Below, piece after piece: positions 27,854 to 37,080 of a stretch of DNA of 64,000 nucleotides. The first letter of the stretch is position 1; each line of letters opens with the position of its first letter. Location of the stretch: contig NZ_JBAHUQ010000004.1 in NCBI RefSeq assembly GCF_036689865.1, positions 157,112-221,111 on the forward strand, read 5' to 3'. The notes under the pieces are model-generated. The model saw only the letters and a program-made list of their open reading frames with translations, made no database searches and was not told where the DNA came from. Both the position numbers and the translations under genes were made by a program. The stretch comes from Magnetococcus sp. PR-3. Its GTDB lineage: Bacteria > Pseudomonadota > Magnetococcia > Magnetococcales > Magnetococcaceae.

Positions 27854-28001
27854 GACAATCGCGATGCTACGTTAATGGGGTTCCCGGTGACGAGAAGATC
27901 AGTCGCACGAACTTCCAAAACCAATGGTACAAAGTGTTCAGTGCTTAAAGTGTTGTCTCGGGCCGAACAACCAATGCATCCGTACCGGGATCCATAACGC
28001 A
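27820..28001 (-). ncRNA. Candidate sigma-54-dependent small RNA of about 180 nt
   Basis: A sigma-54-like promoter at 28012-28027 would start a reverse-strand transcript near 28001, and the intrinsic terminator at 27819-27853 ends it. Within it, 27981-27989 (CCCGGTACG) can pair with 27883-27892 (CGTCACCGGG), closing a roughly 100-nt structured interior. A reading frame of 85 codons over the region runs through the terminator and lacks a ribosome site, so coding is unlikely. It could be an independent regulatory RNA or a terminated leader of the CARF gene, which begins 132 bases beyond the terminator. I do not recognise an RNA family. Confidence 0.5.
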
Positions 28002-28011
28002 CCTTTCATAA

Positions 28012-28027
28012 TGCAGTAGGCATGCCA
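28012..28027 (-). promoter_or_regulatory. Sigma-54-type promoter of the candidate small RNA
   Basis: Reverse-strand sequence TGGCATGCCTACTGCA matches TGGCACG-N4-TTGCW at 9 of 11 conserved positions, with the invariant GG and GC at the right spacing. The predicted start is about position 28001. Confidence 0.55.
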
Positions 28028-28155
28028 AGTTTTCTGGTGAATTTATAAGTATATGAAATATAGCTGTATGAAGAACTTCTTTGGCAGGTTTTCCTGACAA
28101 GCGCTCTTTGACCATTTAAGCAAAAGGGGAAAAAATGACACCTTTTTGGCAGGTT

Positions 28156-28995
28156 TTACATGTAGAAGCCGTAGGGGTGGTTATAAATGGCCTCATCACG
28201 CCAAGGGGCCAGTTGTAAATCGATATGCTGGAGGGGGGCTTCCGGTAAACCTGCCAGCAGGTCAATACGCTGGTTAAGGGTTTGATTAAGGCTATGGAGC
28301 TGCTCTTCTGTGGTGTTGACATGAATACGCCAGCGTAGCCAAGCTGAGCTTGAGCTTGGTGTATCCTGATACTCACCATCTGTTGTTATGACAATATGTA
28401 CAGCAGGGGCGCGCAGAATACCGGTGGGGTAGAGGTGATGTTCATGTAAGAGATCTGCAGCTTGTTGCGGTATGGCTGACACCATCTCATCGGTCCATTG
28501 ATGTTGCTTAAGGAGCTCTTGAACCCCTTCTAAAAAATGAAACTGAGCCCGAAAAATAGGCTTGCTGGCCCGGATCGCTGCTTTGAGATGCTCGCCGGCC
28601 TCTAAAAAATGACCACAGAGTATGCAGTCCCGCATGATCTGCTGCTCAATACCGGGATGTTCTGGGTCAATCTCCATTGCCTTAAGAGAACGCTTGCGGG
28701 CATCGGCATAATAACCAAGCTTACGCAAAGAGAGAGCGTACTCCAAGTGGGTCTGGGGGTGGTTGGGGTTATGGTTGATGAGCTGTTTATAGTAGGTCTC
28801 CATGGCGCTGGGTTGACACTCCATACAGGCCAGACGCGCTAAAACCAGTGATGTTGTGACCGAATCCTCCCCCTGTAACTCCTCAGCTTCTTTACGAAGG
28901 CGTCGTAACGTAAAAGGATCGGGGTCAGGATCCTGGTTAAAGAGTTTGCTCACCGTTCGGTGCAGTTGCTTAACCGGTTTTTGAGTACGCATCAT
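28156..28995 (-). CDS. TPR-repeat protein, unknown function
   Basis: 279 residues, cytoplasmic. Helical repeats between about residues 50 and 165 fit TPR units: AMETYYKQLINHNPNHPQTHLEYALSLRKLGYYADARKRSLKAMEIDPEHP is a clear pair, with the common N-P-x-x-P turns. The C-terminal 110 residues contain VHIVITTDGEYQDT and WLRWRIHVNT, a beta-rich part I cannot assign. Two adjacent ATGs (28995, 28992) are possible starts. No operon partner. Confidence 0.7.
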   Translation of the reverse strand: MMRTQKPVKQLHRTVSKLFNQDPDPDPFTLRRLRKEAEELQGEDSVTTSLVLARLACMECQPSAMETYYKQLINHNPNHPQTHLEYALSLRKLGYYADARKRSLKAMEIDPEHPGIEQQIMRDCILCGHFLEAGEHLKAAIRASKPIFRAQFHFLEGVQELLKQHQWTDEMVSAIPQQAADLLHEHHLYPTGILRAPAVHIVITTDGEYQDTPSSSSAWLRWRIHVNTTEEQLHSLNQTLNQRIDLLAGLPEAPLQHIDLQLAPWRDEAIYNHPYGFYM

Positions 28996-29174
28996 CTGAG
29001 CTCATGCCAAGGGTTGCTATGGTTTGATAGGACCGTTGATGGTTGGGTTCGTTCCACAAATCATTTCATCTATTTTTCCATATATGTGGGGCATTTTGCC
29101 ATAAAGGCCATGAAACATTCACGGTAGGTAGGGTAGAGTAGCAAGATCTATTACGTATTATGAGGTCTGCAGCC

Positions 29175-31100
29175 ATGCCAAAAAACTCTTCACAGCCCTT
29201 AAGCGATATAATCGAAGGTCGTTTAAGTCGACGAAATGCCTTAAAAGGGCTGATGGGTGGTGGGGCTGTGGTTGCCATGAGCAGCCTGCCTGGCGTGGCA
29301 TGGGCCTGTGATGATGATGAAGAGGCGCTCCCCGAGATTGATCCAACCAGTTTTAACTTCCGCCGTTTGGATGATGAGATCCAGCACACTCACCGTGTCG
29401 CCGATGGCTATGAGGTGCAGACCCTGCTGAGATGGGGAGATCCGGTCTTGGCAGATGCCCCCCCCTTTGATCCTGAAAATCAAACGGCAGAGGCACAAAA
29501 AAAGCAATTTGGCTATAACAACGATTTTGTCACGTTTATGCCGCTGCCGGTGGGTAGTCAAAATGCCAACCATGGCCTGCTTTGCGTTAATCATGAATTC
29601 ACCAAAAGCCGAATGATGTTCCCTGAGGAGCTCCGTGACAGTGATCTTCCGGAGGATGTTAAACGTGTTGCCGATGTTGAAATGGCCGCGCATGGTCACT
29701 CTGTGGTCGAGATCCGCCGCCAAGGGGTCGGTAAACCATGGGAGGTGGTGACACGTAGTCGCTACAACCAGCGTTTGACAGCTCTTGAGACAAAAATCCG
29801 TATCAGTGGTCCGGCTGCTGGTCATGTCGATCTGCAAACTCAAGAGGATCCAACCGGTCAGCTTTGTATTGGAACCCTGAATAACTGTGCAGGTGGTGTA
29901 ACCCCATGGGGAACGGTGTTATTGGGCGAGGAGAATATTAACCACTATTTTGGGGGAGACCCCCAGATGACGGATCACCCATCGCGCTATACCATCATGG
30001 GAATACAAGGGCGTTCCTCCCACCGTTGGTCGGAAGTCTATGCCCGTTTTGATATTGAACAAACCCCCAATGAACCCAACCGCTTTGGATGGGTGGTTGA
30101 GGTGGACCCTTATGATCCAACGGCACGGCCTGTTAAACGCACAGCCCTGGGCCGGTTTAAGCATGAGGGGGCCACCTGTACGGTGCTACCTGATGGGCGT
30201 GTGGCGCTCTACAGTGGAGATGATACTGCGGGGGAGTTTCTCTATCGCTTTGTTACCCGCGATCGTTGGAATGCAACCAGTCGTCAAGCAAACCGTGATG
30301 TGTTGGATCATGGGACGTTATCGGTTGCTAAGTTTGAGGAAGATGGTTTTATCTCTTGGATTCCTTTGGTGCATGGTCAGCAGGGGTTAGAGGCTGACCA
30401 GGGGTTTCAAAGTCAGGCGGATGTTCTTATACAAACCCGTCGTGCGGCACGTGTGGTGGGGGCCACACCGCTGGATCGTCCAGAGGATGTCCAGGTTAAT
30501 CCCTACTCTGGGCGTCTTTATGTGGCGTTAAGCAACAACTATAAGCGGCAAAAGAGTGATGCCGTTAATCCCAGGGCACCCAATATTTACGGTCATATTC
30601 TTGAGTTAACCCCCCCAATGGCGGCAGGTCCTGACCATGGGGCCGATCGATATATCTGGAATATCCTGCTGATGGGGGGGCCTTTGGATGAAAAATCAGG
30701 GAGTGCGTATAATGCCTATACAGAACAGTTTGGAAATTGGCTCGCAGGACCAGACAATTTTTCCTTCGACCGTCGTGGACGTATGTGGATCGCTACCGAT
30801 CAAGGTGGCGCACAGATAAAAAGAGGGCATGCGGATGGTCTTTTTGCCTGTGATTTGCAAGGGATGGGACGTGCCCTACCCAAACGCCTTTTTAGCTGCC
30901 CCATGGGGGCAGAAATGTGTGGCCCAGCTTTTACGCCTGATGATCGGACACTTTTTTTAGCGGTGCAACACCCGGGGGAAGCTTCCGGGGTGACCTACGA
31001 AAATCCAGTGACGCGATGGCCCGATTTTAAAGAGACCATGCCTGCGCGTCCCTCCGTGGTGGCGGTTACCCATAAAAAAGGTGGGGAGATTGGTGGGTGA
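29175..31100 (+). CDS. phoX: PhoX-family alkaline phosphatase-like protein (Tat-exported)
   Basis: 641 residues with a Tat signal (LSRRNALKGLMGGGAVVAM). The mature part matches PhoX (DUF839): DFVTFMPLPVGSQNANHGLLCVNHEFT, HGHSVVEIRRQ, NNCAGGVTPWGTVLLGEENINHYF, GWVVEVDPYDP, ALGRFKHEGATC, RVALYSGDD, RPEDVQVNPYSGRLYVALSNN, and GPDNFSFDRRGRMWIATDQ. PhoX enzymes use calcium and iron to release phosphate from phosphomonoesters in the periplasm. ATG at 29175 preferred because GAGG precedes it by nine bases; ATG at 29160 would add five residues. No Pho box identified. Confidence 0.9.
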   Translation: MPKNSSQPLSDIIEGRLSRRNALKGLMGGGAVVAMSSLPGVAWACDDDEEALPEIDPTSFNFRRLDDEIQHTHRVADGYEVQTLLRWGDPVLADAPPFDPENQTAEAQKKQFGYNNDFVTFMPLPVGSQNANHGLLCVNHEFTKSRMMFPEELRDSDLPEDVKRVADVEMAAHGHSVVEIRRQGVGKPWEVVTRSRYNQRLTALETKIRISGPAAGHVDLQTQEDPTGQLCIGTLNNCAGGVTPWGTVLLGEENINHYFGGDPQMTDHPSRYTIMGIQGRSSHRWSEVYARFDIEQTPNEPNRFGWVVEVDPYDPTARPVKRTALGRFKHEGATCTVLPDGRVALYSGDDTAGEFLYRFVTRDRWNATSRQANRDVLDHGTLSVAKFEEDGFISWIPLVHGQQGLEADQGFQSQADVLIQTRRAARVVGATPLDRPEDVQVNPYSGRLYVALSNNYKRQKSDAVNPRAPNIYGHILELTPPMAAGPDHGADRYIWNILLMGGPLDEKSGSAYNAYTEQFGNWLAGPDNFSFDRRGRMWIATDQGGAQIKRGHADGLFACDLQGMGRALPKRLFSCPMGAEMCGPAFTPDDRTLFLAVQHPGEASGVTYENPVTRWPDFKETMPARPSVVAVTHKKGGEIGG

Positions 31101-31255
31101 GCGCGGTTCTGTCTGTCTAAGGATCTTCCGGTGAGATCTATCGTTGCGGATTTTTGTATGCCGGGGTGCGCAAGCCCTCTACAAAGGTAGCGGGATATGC
31201 CAAAGTAGCATTCAGTATCGGTCTGCTTCTGTCCCACTTTTTTGTTGAGTCTACC

Positions 31256-31816
31256 ATGCCTATCTATTTTTTCCTGTTTATGCTGTTGGCTATGGCGGTT
31301 TCTCCAGCCTCACTTCATGCTCAACGTATGAGTGATCTGCCAGCCAGTTCAGGTAGTAAACCCGCCACTTCTGCTCCCGCTGCGGTGCAAAAATTTGGTG
31401 CTTGGCAATTGGAGTGTGCAAAGACGAACAAAGCGGCAAAAAAATTATGCATGCTCAGAATTGTTGGTAAAGATCCTGAAACGCAAAAGCGTATTTTTGC
31501 CATTGCGATTATTCATCGTCCAGATGGCCGAAGAATTATGAGAATGGCCATGCCCCTGGGTGTGCACTTGATGGCCCCCAACCATTTAACGGTTGATACC
31601 AATAAAACCTGGAAATGGCGCTTGCCCATTACGCACTGTTTACCCGATGGCTGTCATGTTGTGATGCCGTGGGATGAGAAAATTGAACAAGCCTTTAAAA
31701 AAGGTGTTGAGGGCAAAATAACCGTACTGATGTTTACCAAAAGGGCTGTGAATATGCCTTTCCCCCTCAAAGGTTTTTCCAAAGGTATGCAAGCACTCAA
31801 TAAGGCTATCCGCTAG
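31256..31816 (+). CDS. IalB-family (invasion-associated locus B-like) periplasmic protein
   Basis: 186 residues with a signal peptide (MPIYFFLFMLLAMAVSPASLHA). The mature protein follows IalB: KFGAWQLECAK, KKLCMLRIVGKD, IHRPDGRRIMRMAMPLGVHLMAPNHLTVD, WRLPITHCLPDGCHVVMPWDEKIEQAFKKG. The paired cysteines are typical. The function in free-living bacteria is not established. A longer start at 31154 would place a second hydrophobic stretch before the signal peptide, so I use 31256. A terminator follows. Confidence 0.85.
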   Translation: MPIYFFLFMLLAMAVSPASLHAQRMSDLPASSGSKPATSAPAAVQKFGAWQLECAKTNKAAKKLCMLRIVGKDPETQKRIFAIAIIHRPDGRRIMRMAMPLGVHLMAPNHLTVDTNKTWKWRLPITHCLPDGCHVVMPWDEKIEQAFKKGVEGKITVLMFTKRAVNMPFPLKGFSKGMQALNKAIR

Positions 31817-31840
31817 GACTCTGTGGTTAAGCATAGAAAA

Positions 31841-31870
31841 AAAAGCACCCCTTATGCGGGTGCTTTTTTT
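31841..31870 (+). terminator. Intrinsic terminator after the IalB-family gene
   Basis: Stem AAAAGCACCC with GGGTGCTTTT around a short loop, with A and T tracts on either side, so possibly bidirectional. Confidence 0.85.
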
Positions 31871-32276
31871 GTGCTTAGGTTAGTTTTTGCTCTTCTGGGT
31901 GTCATTTATGCAGGAGGGAATGCATTTTTTTTGCGACAGATATAAGTGGATGGATAGGCTGCATAAGTGCTGTTTATGAATGAATGTAATTATACGAACA
32001 TAAAAAACCAAAAACTTAACTAGATCTGAAAAATAAAAGTAATTAGAAATCAAGTTTATCCGGGTTTGTATGTGTTTTGGTGCATGCTTCCAAAACGTTA
32101 CATATCTATTTCTTCATTGATATCTGCTTATATTTGAATAGAATGTCATGCCTGAAAACTCTAAAAACTCGTCCTGTGCCCACTTTTTGTGTCAGTGGTA
32201 TCTCTTCTTTATGAGATAGATGCCTTAAGTACTGGTCAAGGTAGGTTCTGGTTTGTCCCAACATTGAGCCCATACA
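31871..32276 (+). other. AT-rich intergenic stretch before a chemoreceptor gene
   Basis: About 400 bases with no protein-like reading frame. It presumably holds the promoter of the chemoreceptor at 32277, but I cannot identify a confident -35/-10 or sigma-28 pair. Confidence 0.4.
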
Positions 32277-34283
32277 ATGATCCAACTTTTTTTACGCCGA
32301 TTCTCCATCCGTGCCCGATTATGGTTTCTCATCAGTATTGCTCTGGTGGCCATGACTGTTATGGGTCTGTTTGCCATTGTATCTCAACGTAGCATGTTGC
32401 TGGATGATCGTAAGGCTATTGTGCAAGGGCAGGTTGAGAGTCTTTACGCTCAAGTTGCCAGTTTTTATGATCGAGCTCAGCGCGGAGAGTTCGATCAGGC
32501 ACATGCAAAAAAGTTATCCATCGATGCCGTTAATGCCATCCGCTTTGACGATAATAACTATCTTTGGATTAACGATATGGATGCGGTGATGGTTGCGCAT
32601 CCCATCAAACCCAAGCTTAACGGTAAAAATCTAAGCGGTGCCAAAGATCCTAACGGCATCTTTCTTTTTAAGGACTTTGTGACTCAGGCTAAAAAAGAGC
32701 CCGGTTTTGTTCCCTATCAGTGGCCTAAACCCAACTTTGATCAGCCTGTAGATAAAATATCCTACGTTAAAGCCTTTAAACCATGGGGTTGGGTGATCGG
32801 TAGTGGTGTCTATTTGGATGATGTAGATGCCTTCTTCTTATCTGCCATGATGACATTCTCCCTTGGTCTTGCTGGGGTTTCCGTTGCACTGTTACTTTTA
32901 TCCTGGTTTTTGGCGCGTAGTATTATTGTTCCTTTAGAAGGGCTCATCAATGTTGCCAACTCAATTGCAGAGGGGGATCTACGCATTGAACTGCCCCAAT
33001 GTAGAAATGAGTTAGGCCGCCTTTCACGCGCTTTTTCCCGGATGGTGGGTGGGTTGCAGGAGATGTTTACTCAGCTGGGTGAGAGTGCGCAGCAACTGGA
33101 TCGAAATGCCACAGATCTGGAGTCGGTCTCCATTGGGCTCGCGGCAAGCGCTGACCAGATGTCTTCCCAAACAACTCAGATGGACCATAGCTATGGCCGT
33201 ATCCATGGTGATCTTAATCTGATCTGTAAGCAGGCTAAAGAGGTCTCAGGTTCTTTGGGCAGCGTCACCATTTCTGCGGATGAAGCCAGTAGCAACATGG
33301 TGCAGGTATCGGCCGCAACTGAGCAAGCCAGTGCCAACCTTAGTGCCGTCGCAGCTGCCTCTGAACAAGCCACCACGGGTATGAGCTATGTTCGTGAAGC
33401 TGCAGCACGAAGTGGGGATAGCTTAACAGAGGCTGGCAGTGCTGTGAGTATGATGGATAAAGCACTGGCCGAGATCCGCCAGCAGTGTGTCGCGGCATCC
33501 AGTGAAGCCCAGCAAGCCAGAGAAGAGGCTGAGCGTAGTTCTGTGGTTGTCTCTGATCTGACCACCGCAGCACGGGAAATTGGCAACGTGGTCTCTGTTA
33601 TTAATAATATTGCGGGCCAAACCAATATGCTGGCGTTGAATGCAGCCATTGAAGCGGCTGGCGCTGGTGAGGCGGGTAAAGGGTTTGCCGTGGTGGCCAA
33701 TGAGGTTAAAGAGCTGGCCAGTCAAACCTCAGACGCAACCCGCATGATCTCCAAGCATATTGAAGAAATTCAAAATGAAACCCAAACCGTCGGCGATGTG
33801 ATGAACCATGTGACGGGTGCCATCGGATCCCTTAATGAAGCCAATGGCGAGATTTTGGCTGCTATTGAAGGGCAGACCGATGCTTTGGATCAGTTGGTAG
33901 AAACCATGGATGCCGTCTCTGGTGAATCCAATGAGGTTGTGCGCCGCGTTTCAGAATCTACTTCAGGTATTGAAGAGGTTAACCGGAATGTGGGTGAGAT
34001 CTCTTTGGGTATTGAAGAGGTGACCAGAAACGTTTCTCAAGCCTCCATGGGGATTGATCAAATGGCCGGCGACGTGAACAATGTTGCCGAGACTAACCAC
34101 AAGACCAATGAGCAGATGGGCAGTTCTGTCGATGAGGTACAAGCCTTGGCTTCACGGGTTGAGGAGATCAAGCAAGCCTCTGGTCAGATCAGTGTCATTG
34201 GACACCAAATTAATGAAAAAGCCTCCGGTGTAAACTCCATTGCCACCTCTCTGCGTCAACAGATTGGTAAATATCGGGTTTAG
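32277..34283 (+). CDS. Methyl-accepting chemotaxis protein with single Cache (sCache_2) sensor
   Basis: 668 residues. Transmembrane 1 at about residues 15-37, an sCache_2 periplasmic domain ([52 protein letters not shown]), transmembrane 2 ([23 protein letters not shown]), HAMP ([22 protein letters not shown]) and a signalling coiled coil with [33 protein letters not shown]. The sCache_2 family binds small carboxylates in several characterised receptors. It resembles the receptor at 20160 in its hairpin but lacks a CZB tail. Confidence 0.95.
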   Translation: MIQLFLRRFSIRARLWFLISIALVAMTVMGLFAIVSQRSMLLDDRKAIVQGQVESLYAQVASFYDRAQRGEFDQAHAKKLSIDAVNAIRFDDNNYLWINDMDAVMVAHPIKPKLNGKNLSGAKDPNGIFLFKDFVTQAKKEPGFVPYQWPKPNFDQPVDKISYVKAFKPWGWVIGSGVYLDDVDAFFLSAMMTFSLGLAGVSVALLLLSWFLARSIIVPLEGLINVANSIAEGDLRIELPQCRNELGRLSRAFSRMVGGLQEMFTQLGESAQQLDRNATDLESVSIGLAASADQMSSQTTQMDHSYGRIHGDLNLICKQAKEVSGSLGSVTISADEASSNMVQVSAATEQASANLSAVAAASEQATTGMSYVREAAARSGDSLTEAGSAVSMMDKALAEIRQQCVAASSEAQQAREEAERSSVVVSDLTTAAREIGNVVSVINNIAGQTNMLALNAAIEAAGAGEAGKGFAVVANEVKELASQTSDATRMISKHIEEIQNETQTVGDVMNHVTGAIGSLNEANGEILAAIEGQTDALDQLVETMDAVSGESNEVVRRVSESTSGIEEVNRNVGEISLGIEEVTRNVSQASMGIDQMAGDVNNVAETNHKTNEQMGSSVDEVQALASRVEEIKQASGQISVIGHQINEKASGVNSIATSLRQQIGKYRV

Positions 34284-34309
34284 TCGAGCTGGACGTTTAC
34301 ACCCTTTGC

Positions 34310-34349
34310 CGTTCTGCGTTTGTGGTGCGGCAGAGGGTGGGTATTCTAC
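34310..34349. terminator. Stem-loop between convergent genes
   Basis: Twelve-base stem CACCCTTTGCCG / CGGCAGAGGGTG with one G-T pair and a 16-base loop, between the chemoreceptor and a convergent small membrane-protein gene. There is no strong T tract, so terminator function is only suggested. Confidence 0.4.
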
Positions 34350-34363
34350 AGTTACAATCGATT

Positions 34364-34552
34364 TCAGCTGTTTTTCTCTTTGCTATAACCTGCAAGCCAC
34401 ATCATGGCAGCGACCCCCCATAAGGGCAGGAGTTGCATCACAGTAAGCTGGTTCAGGAGCACTCCTACACCACTTGCGAGTACCACCCCCATGGCTATGG
34501 CATACCATAGATGACCGCGTTTGCGGTTGCTTATTGGTTCTTCTGTCATCAT
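34364..34552 (-). CDS. Small two-helix membrane protein
   Basis: 62 residues with two hydrophobic segments (YAIAMGVVLASGVGVLL and LLPLWGVAAMMWLAGYS) and charged ends. Its start overlaps the stop of the upstream STAS gene by 4 bases, indicating coupled translation. No family recognised. Confidence 0.55.
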   Translation of the reverse strand: MMTEEPISNRKRGHLWYAIAMGVVLASGVGVLLNQLTVMQLLPLWGVAAMMWLAGYSKEKNS

Positions 34553-34890
34553 TCCTGCTCTAAAGATGATTCATCCACGATATGAAACAGCATATGCATA
34601 TTGGCGACTTTGAACACTTGTTTAACGGCAGGGGCTAGGTTGCGAAGTGTAATGGGACACGCCTTCTGTTTAAGCTCCTGACGGAACATGATTAAAGTGC
34701 CGATGCCTGTACTGTCAATATAACCAAAATTTGAGCAGTCCACGGTCACCTTAAGGTGTTCTGGTATCTGGTGGGCTAAACCTAAATAGTTGGTGCTGGT
34801 GTTGAAATTGGGTGGTGCCTTAGGGGTTATGGCGATCTCTTGCTCAGTGACAACAAGCTCATAGTCTTGTGTTGAAGTTAAAGCGTGCAT
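34549..34890 (-). CDS. STAS-domain anti-sigma-factor antagonist-like protein
   Basis: 113 residues, a single STAS domain. The phosphorylatable serine is in the conserved DSTGIGTLIMF segment; the preceding strand VTVDCSNFGYIDS and the C-terminal helix VKQVFKVANMHMLFHI fit the SpoIIAA/RsbV fold. It probably switches partners according to phosphorylation by an anti-sigma kinase or a PP2C enzyme, neither of which is nearby. It forms a two-gene unit with the small membrane protein. Confidence 0.88.
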   Translation of the reverse strand: MHALTSTQDYELVVTEQEIAITPKAPPNFNTSTNYLGLAHQIPEHLKVTVDCSNFGYIDSTGIGTLIMFRQELKQKACPITLRNLAPAVKQVFKVANMHMLFHIVDESSLEQE

Positions 34891-35037
34891 GGTAAAATTC
34901 CATAATTAGGGTGGTTCAAAATATTAAATAACGACCTTTTTATCTCTAGATGCAGGCTCATCCTAGGTGAAATATAACCAGAATACCATGTGATAGAGCG
35001 TGATTTTTTATGTAAAATGCGACTCTTTTTAAGGGCG

Positions 35038-35871
35038 TTATTGACCTAATTTTTTGGCTTCCTGCCATAGGGCTTCCATAGTGTCAAGATCGGCCTGTTC
35101 TACAGATTGCTGTTTGTGCTGTAGTTGATCTTCAATGTACCGGAACCGCCCCTCTACCTTATGGGTGCTTGCTCTTAGTGCGGTTTCTGGTTCAATATCC
35201 AAGCGCCGCGCCAAATTAACCAATGCAAATAACAGATCACCCAGCTCTTCCTTTTGACCGTCGCGGTCACCCTCTGCCCGAGCTTCAGCCAACTCATCAA
35301 TCTCTTCACGGATTTTATCCAAAATGCCATCGGTATCAGGCCAGTCAAATCCGACTTTGGCCATTTTGTCCTGTACCTTCTTAGCCCATAGCAAAGCTGG
35401 CAGTTTGTTGGATAGACCGGCAAAGACAGAGTGGTCGGTACTCTCTTCCCCTCGGGCTTCACGTTCACGCTTTTTTAGATCTTCCCAGTTGGCGGCAACA
35501 TCATCCGCACTGGCCAAATGCTCATCACCAAAGACATGAGGATGACGGTGGACCATCTTTTCAAAGACGGAACTGACCACCTGCTCCAGTGTAAAGCGGT
35601 TTTCTTCAGCGGCAATCTGGCTGTAGAAGACAATATGAAAAAGCAGGTCGCCCAGCTCTTTTTTAAGCTCCTGATCATCGTTGGTCTCTACAGCATGTAG
35701 TACTTCATAAACCTCTTCGACTGTATAGGGTAGAAGGGTTTTAAAGCTTTGATCCCGATCCCATGGACAGCCATCCGGGGCACGCAGTTGTTGCATCAGT
35801 TTTTCCAAGGCGCTAAAGGCTTGGGCAGCTGGTGAGGCAGGTTGCTTGGGGTCAGGAATTTTGGAGGACAT
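35038..35871 (-). CDS. mazG: Nucleoside triphosphate pyrophosphohydrolase MazG
   Basis: 277 residues with two MazG domains. Domain one: LRAPDGCPWDRDQSFKTLLPYTVEEVYEVLHAV and LKKELGDLLFHIVFYSQIA, with the EExxE and ExxD metal residues. Domain two: KIREEIDELAEARAEGD and KEELGDLLFALVNLARRL. It hydrolyses (d)NTPs to the monophosphate and pyrophosphate and influences (p)ppGpp levels. The ATG at 35871 (MSSKIPDPKQ) is chosen because upstream codons read as noise, although a strong ribosome site is not evident. Confidence 0.95.
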   Translation of the reverse strand: MSSKIPDPKQPASPAAQAFSALEKLMQQLRAPDGCPWDRDQSFKTLLPYTVEEVYEVLHAVETNDDQELKKELGDLLFHIVFYSQIAAEENRFTLEQVVSSVFEKMVHRHPHVFGDEHLASADDVAANWEDLKKREREARGEESTDHSVFAGLSNKLPALLWAKKVQDKMAKVGFDWPDTDGILDKIREEIDELAEARAEGDRDGQKEELGDLLFALVNLARRLDIEPETALRASTHKVEGRFRYIEDQLQHKQQSVEQADLDTMEALWQEAKKLGQ

Positions 35872-36119
35872 GATTTCGGTCCATTTTTTGCGGCAGAGGA
35901 TAGGGTGCACAGGTCTATGAGGTATGTGCGCAAGCATTGCGGCAGTTGTAGCCCGTTTAGGGGGCATGAGCAATGGTTGCTGGTTGGGCACTTTTTACCT
36001 GCCAAGAGATTTAGGGTGGGTGAGCGGAAAAAAATACCCCGGGCACGCAACACTGTTTTGGCAGGTTGTTGTTTTGTAAGATGATGAAAATAAAAGCAAT
36101 AAAAGGTGTGTGTCGATAG

Positions 36120-36135
36120 TGGCACAGCGGTTGCT
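36120..36135 (+). promoter_or_regulatory. Sigma-54 promoter upstream of flgF
   Basis: TGGCACAGCGGTTGCT matches TGGCACG-N4-TTGCW at 10 of 11 conserved positions. It lies about 60 bases before the flgF start. Sigma-54 control of rod and ring genes is common in polarly flagellated bacteria, so a FlrC/FleQ-type activator should exist elsewhere in the genome. Confidence 0.8.
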
Positions 36136-36193
36136 TTGAATGGGACAACCGGCACCATTGACGGTGCAAACCCAAGGAAGAGGGCTTCAGAAC

Positions 36194-37003
36194 ATGGATA
36201 GTGGTGTTTATGCAGCGGTTAACGGGGCAAGGCGTACAGAGTTACGTCTTTCCACACTGGCCAATAATCTGGCAAACGTTAATACCACCGGCTTTAAAGG
36301 GGAGAAACTCACCTTTGAATCCTTTATGACCTCTCCAGGTCCTGAGCTGCATCCGTTACCCACGGATGATTTTATGGGTTTGCGTGGTCCTGGTGATGTG
36401 CCATTTCCTTTTAGCAACCCTGCTTCTAACGCTTACCGCATGACCTATCCGGTTGCGTTTGAAACAGAGGTAAATTTGGAACAAGGCTCTTTGCAAGCAA
36501 CTGGTAATCCTCTGCATGCAGCCATTGAGGGTGAAGGCTTTTTTGTCTTGAATGGCCCGGATGGACGCCGCTACACCCGTGATGGTTCCTTTGAAGTGAA
36601 CAGTGTGGGTGAGCTGGTTAGTAAGGATGGATATCAAGTGGTGGGGCCTGGCGGTGAACCCGTTGTAGTGGGTGACGGCCCGGTGGTGATCGCAGCCGAT
36701 GGTTTTGTGACCAGTAATGGGGAAGAGGTCGGATCCATTGCCCGTGTGATGTTGCCACCTAACCAGTTGGATAAAGTGGGGCAGAACCAGTATAAGGCGC
36801 CCCAGGAGTTGGAAATACCGGTTGAGGGTAATCAAGCTCAGCTGCATCAGGGTTTTTTAGAGGGCTCCAATAGCAACCCCATCCGCGCCATGACGCAGAT
36901 GATCGAAGCACAACGGGCCTATGAGATGCATATTAAAATGATTCAAAACCTGGATAACCTGGATGATCAAGCGGTTAACCGCATCGGTCGCCTACAGGGT
37001 TAA
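36194..37003 (+). CDS. flgF: Flagellar basal-body rod protein FlgF
   Basis: 269-residue proximal rod protein, secreted through the flagellar type III apparatus. N-terminal MDSGVYAAVNGARRTELRLSTLANNLANVNTTGFK is the flagellar rod signature, and the C-terminal MTQMIEAQRAYEMHIKMIQNLDNLDDQAVNRIG is the paired helix. Length fits FlgF rather than FlgG. ATG at 36194 (after GGAAGAGGG) is chosen over an upstream frame start at 36140. First gene of flgF-G-A-H. Confidence 0.95.
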   Translation: MDSGVYAAVNGARRTELRLSTLANNLANVNTTGFKGEKLTFESFMTSPGPELHPLPTDDFMGLRGPGDVPFPFSNPASNAYRMTYPVAFETEVNLEQGSLQATGNPLHAAIEGEGFFVLNGPDGRRYTRDGSFEVNSVGELVSKDGYQVVGPGGEPVVVGDGPVVIAADGFVTSNGEEVGSIARVMLPPNQLDKVGQNQYKAPQELEIPVEGNQAQLHQGFLEGSNSNPIRAMTQMIEAQRAYEMHIKMIQNLDNLDDQAVNRIGRLQG

Positions 37004-37080
37004 GCCCCAGGTTTCATAAAGACAACGGGTTTGGCCTTGTAGGCCGAGCATAAAAGATACGATTCACAGGAGTCGACACC

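Noticed and set aside
27745..28002. Reverse-strand frame of 85 codons over the candidate small RNA
   Set aside because: It reads through a strong intrinsic terminator, starts at the predicted transcript start without a ribosome site, and has no protein character.
36057..36080. Second sigma-54 site upstream of flgF (TTGGCAGGTTGTTG)
   Set aside because: It lacks the GC of the -12 element; the site at 36120 fits far better.
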